Source of the DNA: Symsagittifera roscoffensis
Taxonomy: Eukaryota > Xenacoelomorpha > Acoela > Convolutidae
Direction: 5' to 3'
Assembly (NCBI RefSeq): GCF_963678635.1
Contig: NC_087067.1
Span: forward strand, 36,960,686 to 37,024,685
Length of the DNA: 64,000 bases
Position numbers and translations under genes: made by a program
The notes under the pieces: model-generated
What the model was told of the DNA's origin: nothing
What the model saw: only the letters and a program-made list of their open reading frames with translations
Databases searched by the model: none
Part shown: in pieces, positions 39,401-51,400 of the stretch
Layout of the letters: each line of letters begins with the position of its first letter
Numbering within the stretch: the first letter of the stretch is position 1

Positions 39401-42400
39401 TTATAGATCTGAAATAGTCTTGAAAAACAAAATTTCAGATTTGAAATCAGATCTGAGAAACCCTTTGTTATATTGTAATTTAAGCATTTCGAGCAACAAT
39501 GGAGTGTTTTTTTTTTGCTGTTTCTGCAATACACAATTAAGTTTAGGTTAACTAGCGGTCGGAAACACTTCCGAATATTTTAGGACACTGTGTTAAAAAG
39601 TTTTCAAAAACTGTTAGAAGACCTGTAACGTTTTTTGATTTTCATGCGCTACTTATGCGTTTCCAATATTTATCTCATGTTTGGGGAAACATACTTCGGC
39701 AGTCTTCAAGTTGAGACTTTGCTGAGTACTTGCTAGTAGCTAGCAGAAGCTAAAAAATTTAAAATAGCAAAAAATGAGTCCAAATCATTGATTTTTCAGA
39801 TCTGAAATACACAAGAAAAACTGAATTTCAGAGCTGAAATTAGATCTGAAATAGATTTGTTCAGATCTGAAATAACCAAGAAAAAGAAAATTCCAGACCT
39901 GAAATTAGATCTGAAATAAGCAATCCTTAAAGTATCCAAGCGTTATTCAAACATTTCACAACCTATTTCAGATCTGAAATTTAGATCTGAAAAAAAAATA
40001 TTTCAGATCTGTTTCAGAAAATTTACTGGGTACGGGCATGATTGACCGGCCAATCAACGTTTGCTTGAATCCAACGAAAGATTTTTTTCAGATTTGATGT
40101 AAGTAGCGCCTCTCAATACACCAATTGATCTCCCATAGACATAAAATTTGCTTTTGAATAACATCGGCAATTTCCTTTTGTTGCAACGCAAATGTAAACA
40201 AGAGTATAAATTTTTTCCTTTCGCTTTTACCTGGGGAGCACTTCGACCACAAGAAAAGGAGAAGTGCGAGTGCAGTCGTATGCTAATGCTATTTGATATC
40301 GTTGGCTTCGAGAATATGTTCCATCACTGGTTAAGCGTGTCAAGTGGCACACTCATTCTAACTTCACTTTTAAGACAGGCGATCTCGTATGGGTGATTGA
40401 GCCTGATAGTCCGCGTGGGTACTACCTTCTCGCCCGAATCGTTAAGCTACATTATGGACAGGACGGTTGCGCACAATCCGCCCTTGTTAAGACCAAAACC
40501 CGTGAAGTCACTCGGCCGTCCGTTAAGCTCGCTCCGGTTCTTCTTCTCCAGGGGGGGGGGGGTTTGGAGGTTGTTGCAACGCAAATGTAAACAAGAGTGT
40601 AAATATATATAAGAGTATAAACCCAAATATAACAAAAACAGTTGGCCGAGCGTCCTAAGCTAACGTACCGACTATACAGACTTCGAGTCCCCCACCTGAC
40701 CATGTATGAATATACTAAGAAAGGGGGTTACATCCTATTTTAACTGTTTTTTGGTTCTCATTCGGTTCAGCCTTGATTAGGGCTGACTGCCAAAAACATC
40801 AATTTGTCTCAGGGACATTATTACCGATTCTTGTGGCTAGGTTGCGCCATGTTTTACCGGGTTCGGGCAGATGATTGACGTTATTTGATGTTATGCTCGA
40901 CCAAAATTATAATGAGTTTCCGACACCATTTATATTTTAGGGTTATTTTTACTATCAAAATACGCAAATTTCAGTCTTGATTTAAATGAAATAAATTAGC
41001 GATACATATATGTGCAGAAACTTTTTTTAAAGAGAATATGTCATTGTGTTTTGATTATTTTTGAATATTCAGAACAATGCAAATAGTTTTAAACGTGTTG
41101 ATGCTCGAATCTTCTCTTTACCACTGGACGGGCATGTTAGTTTTCTCTTCGCCCAAGAGGCCTCAGATGCCTACAAGGGACTGCAAACTTACTTCATCAT
41201 TTGATTTGCTAGAAATTCGTTATTGAAAATCTGAAAAAATTGTTTTTCTTTTCGCTCTGATATTTTTACTCAATCAAGGCTGCAAAACTTCTGAGAGTTC
41301 ACAGATTTACGGATGCAAAAATTGGTGAACTATACTTGAAACAATTCTGGAAAATAGCCATAACTTGGGTACAACATAAAACGCAATGATTAAATTAAGA
41401 ATTTCTAGGCAGCTTACATCAAACCTATGATACAATTAAAACCCTATAAACTAAGTTGTTACCCGGGATGACCAAAAATACTAGTCATACAATTTCCATA
41501 TATGGAAAAATGCTAGTCATACACTTTCCATGCAATTCCATACGTACAGAAAATTGCATGAAAGGTCTATGATTAGTATTTTTTTCATATATGGAAATTG
41601 TATAACTAGCATTTTTCCATAAACCAAAAATATTGATTTTTTACATTTTTATTTCTCAATTTTTTTTGGCTGTGTTCGTAACCGAACACAAATGACATGA
41701 ACCTTGATTACTCAAACGTAGTAACCAACGGTTTGGCCGTCTCGCATTAACAATGCATTGGAAACAGCCTGATATGTGTTACTTCTGTATCAGACAATTA
41801 ACATAACGAAAGTAGTGAACTTTCAAATTATGGCAATAATTTTCAAAGATGATTATTTCTAAAATTTGAATGTTTAAATTACCAGACATTGATCAAGGTA
41901 TACAAAAACATGTCATACAAAAGAAAGAGGAGTTTTAAGCGTTTTTGAAAAAAGTTACGAAGAGAAAAGAAAAAAAATCCAATATTAGTATATCCAGGAC
42001 TACGTTATACACACAAAAAATTAAATTTTGCATGCAAAATTTTTTTTTCAAAAAATGTTTGTTTGAATACGAAAATCAATTTGCAGTTAAAAAAATAAAC
42101 AAAAAAAATTTTTGGGGGCAATTTCAAAAATACTTTGTAGTATTGCGAAATACTACACACACACAAAATACCATTGTCTTAATTGTTTATTTAATGACCC
42201 AATTCTAAATTGGAGCGTGCCATTTAAATTAAAGCCTCTTTTCACTAAATCAGATATTGACTGATTTACTCTTATTAGGACTATAAAATCTTGTTTTGAA
42301 AATCCACTCCCTTTTAAATACTTGTCCAATTTTTCTCATTTTTTTCATGCTCAATATTTTAAAAGGGCGGCGATTATTAATACGTCCCTTTTAACTTAAC

Positions 42401-45400
42401 TTGAAACAAACTGGATAAATATTTAGCAGTCTTGCCGGCTGCACTGAAATTCTCCTTGCTTTGATTAAACAGAGGTGCACCTGCAATATGATGCATCAGA
42501 GAGAGTAATATGAATTTTTAATAAGACAAACTGAAGGCTGCGGTTTTCATCAAAGGGGACTAATAAGTTGAAGATATTTGATTTGAAAAAATCAAATAAA
42601 AACTAGTTGAAAATTTCCTTATTAAAAAGGGAGAACAAAGGAGCAGGTGAAAACTGAATAACCAAAGATTGAATCAGCCGCCGGTTTATGCTTATGAGCA
42701 AAAAGACTGGCCTGAAATCTTCAGTGTTTCATTTTGCTCAGTCAGCAGCAAGTCATTTCTCTTCAGTCAGATCTTTTAAAAAATAAATAATTTTTCTTTT
42801 CTGCCCTAACACTAAAATTAATCTAGCCCTTTTCATTTATAAAAAGAGAATAAATTCTCAGTTTAAGTTTGATTTGAAAAATTATAAATCGAGATACTCG
42901 AGATACGCACCCCCGAGTAAGTCTGGACTACAAGTACCCAAAGGACTACAGCAAGACGATTCAGACGACCCAACCAGAAGTGCTGACTTAGACAAACATC
43001 AAGGGCAACCATACATACTAATCAGCCACCGACCTTAGTAAGAAGATAAAATATTGATGAACAAAATAAGATTAGCTCAACCTCCCCTCATAGGTATATT
43101 TCTTTAAGCTGTTCGATTCATTTATATAATCTAATAACCCAGTGCTCTGTATCTAACCAACTAATTAATTCATACCTCTTCTAACTATTGTTTCTACTCT
43201 ACTTTTTGTCAAGACAATTTGACGATCTAAGGTGAGACTTATAATTTAGGATAAAATTACTAAGCATTCAACCAGCAATGACCGTATAATAAAACTGGTG
43301 CGACCGCAGCAGAGAATTACTCCTTAAGAAATTCTTTTTCCAACAAACTAGAAACAGCTTTTAAAATTCAAAAAATATATTATTATTAGGATCTGTGAGT
43401 ATTTGTCAGATTAGTTTCCAACCTCAAAAAGCCAGAGACAATGGGTATCTTTCGATAGAAACACAATTTCACTGTCTTCTACTTGACAGATATTCCTAGT
43501 AGGGTTCTTGCGAAAGCATCCCCTGCGCTAGCAGTCGCCCACGATATCCCTCCATCTCGAGGTCTATTAGACGGCTTTCTAACTGACATTAGCTCATGAA
43601 CTTAAATATTATCTATTACTATAATAATATATAAAATTTCTGAAAGAATCGTTCTCTGCCTAAGTCCGCTAGTAAGATATACCCGTTTTGTCCAGTAATC
43701 CACTAAACTTTTGCCGAAACTTCAGTTTGAAGTTATCAGCACTAAAATTAACGAAATTCTGTATTAAACTAAAGTGCTCAAAAAACTTATTAGATATCTT
43801 CAATTATTTTTTTGAGGGGGTTAAGTGGTCATATGTGCGATCTAAGAGTACCCTAAATTGTATGATAAATTCAATTCTTCATCACATTATCTCAAACCAT
43901 CCACGCTTGTTGCTATTTATTCTAATCCTTCATCAATTCTCGAGGCTTATCCTCAACTTTTCTTAAACTCATTTTAATTCTAACCACCTTAACGTAACTT
44001 AAACCTAAATCATCCATCAGTAAAGCTACCAATTACTGAAACTAAGGAAGAAAATAACAAAAACCAAAAAGGAAGGAACAGATTTGAGTGTTTTTTGATA
44101 AATCATTAGTTTTTTTGACACAGTTTAAATATACACCTAATTAACAATAAGATTACGCACTAAAACCAATCTTAAACGTTAACCACATAACACCAAACAA
44201 CAAGTTTTAGTTTAAGCACAAAAATATCGGGTTTCACAACAAAAACTAAGTTTGAAACACTGACACATCCACTTTATATTGATAAAATAGGTTTCATATG
44301 ATAGCATAAGCACTAAAAAATTGATTTTTAAGAGCCAAAATTTTTGGTTTTAGTCTAAGTTTCAGTAATAGGTTCAAACGTTTCAGTTAAAATAAGTATA
44401 GTTTCCGGTCAAAATTTAAAGTTTCTGTAAACGGATTCGGGTAAAACAGCAAAAGTTGAACTAGTCAAACCCAAATTTGGATACCACAAGTCAAAAACCT
44501 GGTCTTAAATGGTACGTTTTTGTTAGTTTCAGGTTTCAGAACACAAAAATTGAGTTTTTGGTCTCAAAATTGAGCTCCGAACGCCGAATTTTGACTTTCT
44601 AGAGAAAACTAACGGTGTTAAAACCCACCAAACCAATTTTAGAATTTTGTTCCTTAGGCTGAAACGTACGTTTCAGAATTGGTGTTTTTGGTTTCAGAAC
44701 CAAAAATCTTGCTTCCCGAGAAAAATTTTTGTGAAATATTGAAAGATAATAAGAATCCTTAATGCACTAACAAATTTTTGAACTCAAAAAACTTCTAGAA
44801 GGTGTTAGTTTGAGCCCTCAAACTTATAGTTTCAGAAAACTAAAATCGTCGTTTTAGGCTAAAATTTTCATCTTTTTGGCAATTTTATTGCTGAAATAGA
44901 AAAATATTAGAGAGACCAACCTAAATTTCCAATCTCAAAACTCTAAAACCAAGTGGTCAAACCATAGTTTCAGTTCTAGAAATCATAGTTTCAGCCCCAA
45001 AAACTTAGGTTTCCGCAAACAAATTTTTGATTTTGAAGTTACAAACCTGTTCAAAATTCTAATTTACACTAGACCAGCTATCAAAAACCAACTTTTTATT
45101 TTCATGCACCGAGTTTGAGGGAGTTCAAGAGTTTTAGGTTTGAGTTTTCAAAAAACTAAGTTTAAGATATCAAAAGATTCGGTTTTCTCGAATTTTTTTG
45201 CAAGATAAAGCGAAAACCAGATATAATAAAGCGTATAAAAAAATTTAAGATTAAAAAAACAACTTCAGCTACCATAGTTTCAGGTTTCAGATTATCGTTT
45301 CAGTCAAAAAAATTTCTAAAAATTTTTAACAAAAAAATTAAGTTTTGAACCAATAAAAACCAATAAAGGCATATAGTTATATTAGTTATATTGTTAACCG

Positions 45401-48400
45401 TACCATATCATCAATAAAACTTCACTTGAACAAAGTTTCAGGTTTCAGTTAAGGTTTCAGCGAATAAAAAACTTGAAAAACTTAGAAAAAATTTAAAAAA
45501 AAAAATTTTTTTCTCAAAGAAATTTTTTTATTTCCTTATCTTATTATTAATAACCTTTGTTAATATTCAATAATTCCTAAGAGGTTTTCATTATTTTAAG
45601 ACATACTAATCAAATAGTACAACTTGGCTTAAGAAAAAGAAAACAAACATCGTGAAATTAATGTCAACACATTTTAAAATTGACGTCAGTACAATAAATT
45701 TAAAACTCAAATTAGGAAATAAAGTCTCTAACATCATATGGTATATCACTAACACTAAAAAAAACCATATTAGTATACTAGAAAAACACCCTAACGAAGA
45801 TAAACACGAATTATACGTCTTCTTTCGACGATATACTCCAGAAATTGACACAATTCTTCAGCAAATAAAAATACCAAATAACATAATTTGTATACCGGAA
45901 GAGCGATAAATTGCTTCACTCCCGATTGCTTTTTGATATCATAATATACCAAAGCTCAAAACTACTTGCATTTTAATCATTTTTTATTAAAAACACAAAA
46001 TTTTGCTTAACAAAACTTAAAAATCATAACAAGTTCATAAGAAAAATTTAAATATTTTTTATATTGTTTATCATTCCCTAGATAAATATTTATGTCCCTA
46101 AAAGGATGTAAAATGCTATGACCAACTTTTATCAAGTAAATACAACAGCATTTAATTTAAAACTAAAATTAAAAAATAAATCCACAAAAATTATTTGGTA
46201 TATCACCAATATCCAAAAAGATCAAATCACAATTTTGTCCAAACACCCACACAAAAATATTCACGAATTAACCATTCTTTCCAGCAGCAATACCCCAGAG
46301 ATAACTTCCATCTTAAAAAAGCTTAATCAGTCCCATAGCACTATTGATCTATCTAACAAAAATTCGTATTCATTGAACTCAGCAAACTTGATTGTAACTT
46401 AAATACAATTATTTCAGTCCGAACAATTGATCAGTACACAACACATCCAAACCCTTTATATATTATTAACAAACTTTGAGTGAATTAAACAAAGATGGCA
46501 AACGTATTAGCATACCCAGATTTAGCTCTCGAAAAGTTTACCGGCTTAGATCCGAATGAAGATGCAAGAGATTTTCTTGATATAGTAGAGAAAAAGATAG
46601 CATTTTCCCTAGGCACTAGACCAGGAGACGCAGGTGACGAACAAGACGCATATGATAACAGACAAAGAGCCTTATTTGGTTCAGTATTAAGAGGTCTAGC
46701 CGCTCAGTGGTATCAGGGATTAGCAGCAAACTTACCTTGGAATGATATAAGAGATCAATTCATAGATAGGTTCACTGATGATAAGGATAAGTATAGGAAA
46801 CGAATAGAAGCAGAAAACATAAAAAGACAACCTGATGAATTCATTAAAAGCTACATACATAGATAAAGCACCGCAGTAGACCGTGGATGGCCTAATCCAA
46901 CTTTTAATGATGATCAAAGAACAGCAAAGAAAATGGAATTCTTTGTACGCGGCTTAAGCCCGCCAGGCTTGAAACAAAAGGCTCATCAATTCCTAATTGA
47001 GAATCCACCCGCAACATGGCAACAATTGAAAGATCATATTGCCACAAAAGACCTAAGTTTTGCAATAAGTAGTGAGTTTATTGGAACAGCATCCAGTAGC
47101 ATAGATAATAAATTGGAAATAGAGGGAATAAAGGATCAACTTAAAGAGTTAACAGGACTAATGAAAGATCATAAAATAAACGCAGCTTATAATCCACATG
47201 AGCATAGAAACAAACAAAACAACCCAATGTTTTGCAACTGGTGTTGCATGTAAGGTCATACGATAAGACATTGCTTTAAATATAACGATCAACAGGAGCA
47301 AAATTATGACTCGCTTCAATTAAGAGAGAACTCAAACAGAAGTTACCATAACTATAGCAAGAGTAGGTCAAGAGTAGACAACAATTTCAATGATATAAAT
47401 CCCCAACAAGAATTCAGGCATTTGTCAAACTTCAAGGGAAGTTCTCAATCGCGTGACAGGTCGAACAGTAAAAAAACCTTCAACGAAAATAACGATTATC
47501 TTTCACCTTACCAGATCCACAATTTTAGCGATGATGACATTCCAGGAGACTATACTGATAATGAGTGTGAACTTGTTAATTTAAACTAGATCAGTCTCCA
47601 TCTGAACCAAAAATACAATTGTATATTAACTTATATCAACATCCCGTCGGAGACAAAAATAAAAATAACGGTCTGGAAACCCAATTTCTACTAGACACTG
47701 GAGCAACATGTTCGCTTATTATTTTGACAGTTATGAACAATATTGTAAAATACAGCCTCTACAGCTGAATAAATCTAGATTAAATACAGTTGCTGTTTAT
47801 GGAGAAAAACTTAAACTTATAGGTTATACTAATTTTGACTCAACTTTTGGTACAAACACTGATAATCCGGTAAAAATCAAAGCATGGATTTCAGCCGAGA
47901 ATGGATGCGATCTAAATATATTAGGAATGGATTTCATTTCTCACAATTTTAAATCAATAAATTTTCCGAATTTAAACTTAGAACTAAAAAAATACCCAGA
48001 TGTAAGAGTTCCTATTAGTACTATAAGAAGCAAAAGTTATCCATATCTAAGCTTTTATCAAAATGTACTTCTTGATAAAACTATAACTATTGCACCAAAA
48101 TTATCCCGCGTAATTTCAATTTCTCCAGCAGGCGTAGTTTTCAAAGTAGGAACATCGTTTAGAATTGATAAGTCCTTAGAACAAAAAGGCATTAATGCAA
48201 AAAGCACTTAATGTAGGAATGAAATTAAGTCAATGCCTATCGTACTGAAAAATTCCAGAGAATCAAAATTAGATATAAACAAAGGTGTAATAGGCCAAAC
48301 GTTTGAAAACATAGAAATAAAATGAACCCATTTCTTCCTGGTTTAAAATAATTATAAATATGAAGCTTTTATAACGCTTTAACTTTGTGAAATTTACCAA

Positions 48401-51400
48401 TAGTTTTGTATACTGAGCAGTAAATCTAAATTAATCTTACTAAAAAATAAGATTACGAGTATTATCCTACAAATATACTACAATGAATATCGGTTCTGTA
48501 TGACACCCACAAAGATATGCCAAAATGCATGAACACGGATTTAATTCTTAACCGAGATCGAAAACAGTCAAAAACGCTAACAATTTTGGACCATCCTCAA
48601 AATCAAATAAAGATAGAGGGATCGGAACCCAATGGCTCAGACAATAAAGTTTTTCGACTTCAACATATTTACAAAAAAAGTTGCAAAAGGCCAGGAGTTT
48701 AAAATATTAAATTTTTACGAGTCTATAATGATTTCATTTTCAGGCGGTTTTATTAACTGAAAATTCAGTATTACACTTAAGGGAATGTCAAATTACCTTA
48801 CGTACAAAAACGAGAATTAATAGAGTGAAACCTTTGATGAAAGAACTAGCCAATGTAAAATTGTAATAAAATGATTCTGCCAAGTTAATTTGCACCATCG
48901 GATTCCTCTTAGGGCCCAAGTAGGGACCAAGGACATTAATTTTTATCTTTGTAGTTTTCAAGTTACAAAATGCAAACTAGAAGAAATTCATCAAAAAGGG
49001 AAATATCACCTCCTTTCTTCTCAACACATTGAGTAAAATTTTCACCAATATTCTTTATCATAAAATGGGCGAACAATGTTTTTCGACCCGACCCGCCGCA
49101 GATTTATGCCAGCATTTGTTGGTGGCTTCATGTAGCCTTTTTAAAATTATGGTACCATATTCTTCCAACAACGCAAATGCTTGTTGGTGGCTGTATGCAG
49201 CCTTTGAGACTCTTATGATTCGCTCCTCACAATTTGGCCAAAATATCAATTCGGTAGTTCAAAATCCATAACATGCAGGCATTTAAACCCTTAAAAACAA
49301 CAGATTTTCAGAAGCAACACTTTGAAAATTGGACCGCATCATCTTTAAGATTGTTAACGTTAACTTTTTGCATCATAAAGTTCAGGATGACTTTCTGTAC
49401 TAAAGATGTGAACATTGATTGATGCAGGGGATTAAAACCAAAGAGAAACTAATACACTTATCTTTTTGAATATTATACAGTTTGCAATTTGTCTGTTTAA
49501 TTTTCCTTTTCTACGATATTTCATTTTGATTTGATTCTAATTCAAATCTTTTCTATTTTCCATCAAAAATTTAACAAAAACTGCTGGTTATGACAACCAG
49601 GTGGACATACATTTAAAATTAGGGGTTATTTAATGCCCAAATTTCCATTTTTACTTTAAGTACATAAGTTTAATATCTGAGCTTAACTCAGTGTCGTATA
49701 ATGCTTTATTCCTGTGGTTAATAAACGCCATGATCGTCTTTCTTCATTTGTATTCCTGTGGTTAATAAACACCATGATCGTTTTTCTTCATTTGTTTTCC
49801 GTGGTGGGTTTGTGTGAAACCACAAGATTATATTTTCCATCTTTTATATATATATACAATTTTACACTATGTCCTTCATTGTTCAAACATTTGATAATTA
49901 GCCTTAATATCCGAATGTAATTCGGGATTTTGAATATTTTGTCATTTTATCTTGATGTTTAGCAAAATGGAATACGACCCAATTTTAAACTGGAACTGCA
50001 GAAATGCAGACCCTGCACCAGAGGAATTTAAAAGAAAGCTGCCTCTCAGGAAGAAACAACGGAAACCGGTAGCAGTTCAATCATTGTCAATGGACGACGG
50101 GTTAAATAAGAACCCTCGCAATTTTCCTAGTTTAACCCAAAGATTGGAACTGCAGAAGTGCAGAGAAACCAAGTTGGATACGGAAAATTCAAAATATATA
50201 ACGAGTTTAAAGTACTCAATAAAGGAAAATTATAACAGATGGAAACTGCCATCGTTCATTGAAGTCGTCAACTCAACGACATTGGAAAAAGCGATGATGC
50301 CTATCGACTTCATAACCCAGCCAGAAGTGGTTATAAAGAACGAAAACAACTTCTGGAAATTAAAGAAGAGGGAGGAACACGGCTACATCCTCAAGGCAGG
50401 AGGCACGCAAGTCACCATCCCGTTCGAGGGAATAATTGCTTTTCCGAACAATGTAAAAAACAGACAGGAAGAAAAGGACGACATTCAACAACTTACGGAA
50501 GGAATGAGCAGGCTACGAATCAAAAACAAAATTGAAAAGAAGAAAATCGTGAAATTGCAACAAAAACTTGAGGCTTCACAAAGGAAGATAGCGATCCTCA
50601 GATCATACAACGTGGAACTAGAAGCCGGAAGGAAGCTCTAGATAAAACCTAACTTATCTTTATAACTTTTTCGTTTGATGTTCTCTTTAAATTTTATAAC
50701 TATAGTATTTAACCATTAAAGTGTTTAAATTTTCACCATGGTAACTGTAAGAATCGAACAGCTTAATTTTATAAAAAAAAGGGTGAGTTGTAGTATTGCG
50801 AAATATTACACACACACAAAATACCATTGTCTTAATTGTTTATTTAATGACCCAATTCTAAATTGGAGCGTGTCATTTAAATTAAAGCCTCTTTTCACTA
50901 AATCAGATATTGACTGATTTACTCTTATTAGGACTATAAAATCTTGTTTTGAAAATCCACTCCCTTTTAAATACTTGTCCAATTTTTCTCATTTTTTTCA
51001 TGCTCAATATTTTAAAAGGGCGGCGATTATTAATCTGTCCCTTTTAACTTAACTTGAAACAAACTGGATAAATATTTAGCAGTCTTGCCGGCTGCACTGA
51101 AATTCTCCTTGCTTTGATTAAGCAGAGGTGCACCTGCAATATGATGCATCAGAGAGAGTAATATGAATTTTTAATAAGACAAACTGAAGGCTGCGGTTTT
51201 CATCAAAGGGGATTAATAAGTTGAAGATATTTGATTTGAAAAAATCAAATAAAAACTAGTTGAAAATTCCCTTATTAAAAAGGGAGAACAAAGGAGCAGG
51301 TGAAAACTGAATAACCAAAGATTGAATCAGCCGCCGGTTTATGCTTATGAGCAAAAGGACTGGCCTGAAATCTTCAGTTTTTCAATTTGCTCAGTCAGCA

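Noticed and set aside
41945-42208. 87-codon plus-strand ORF spanning the start of the element 2 LTR
   Set aside because: Lys/Asn-rich by composition and crosses an insertion boundary, so it is chance.
49955-50641. Envelope gene at the 3' end of element 2
   Set aside because: Position fits, but there is no signal peptide, membrane anchor, cleavage site or glycosylation pattern.
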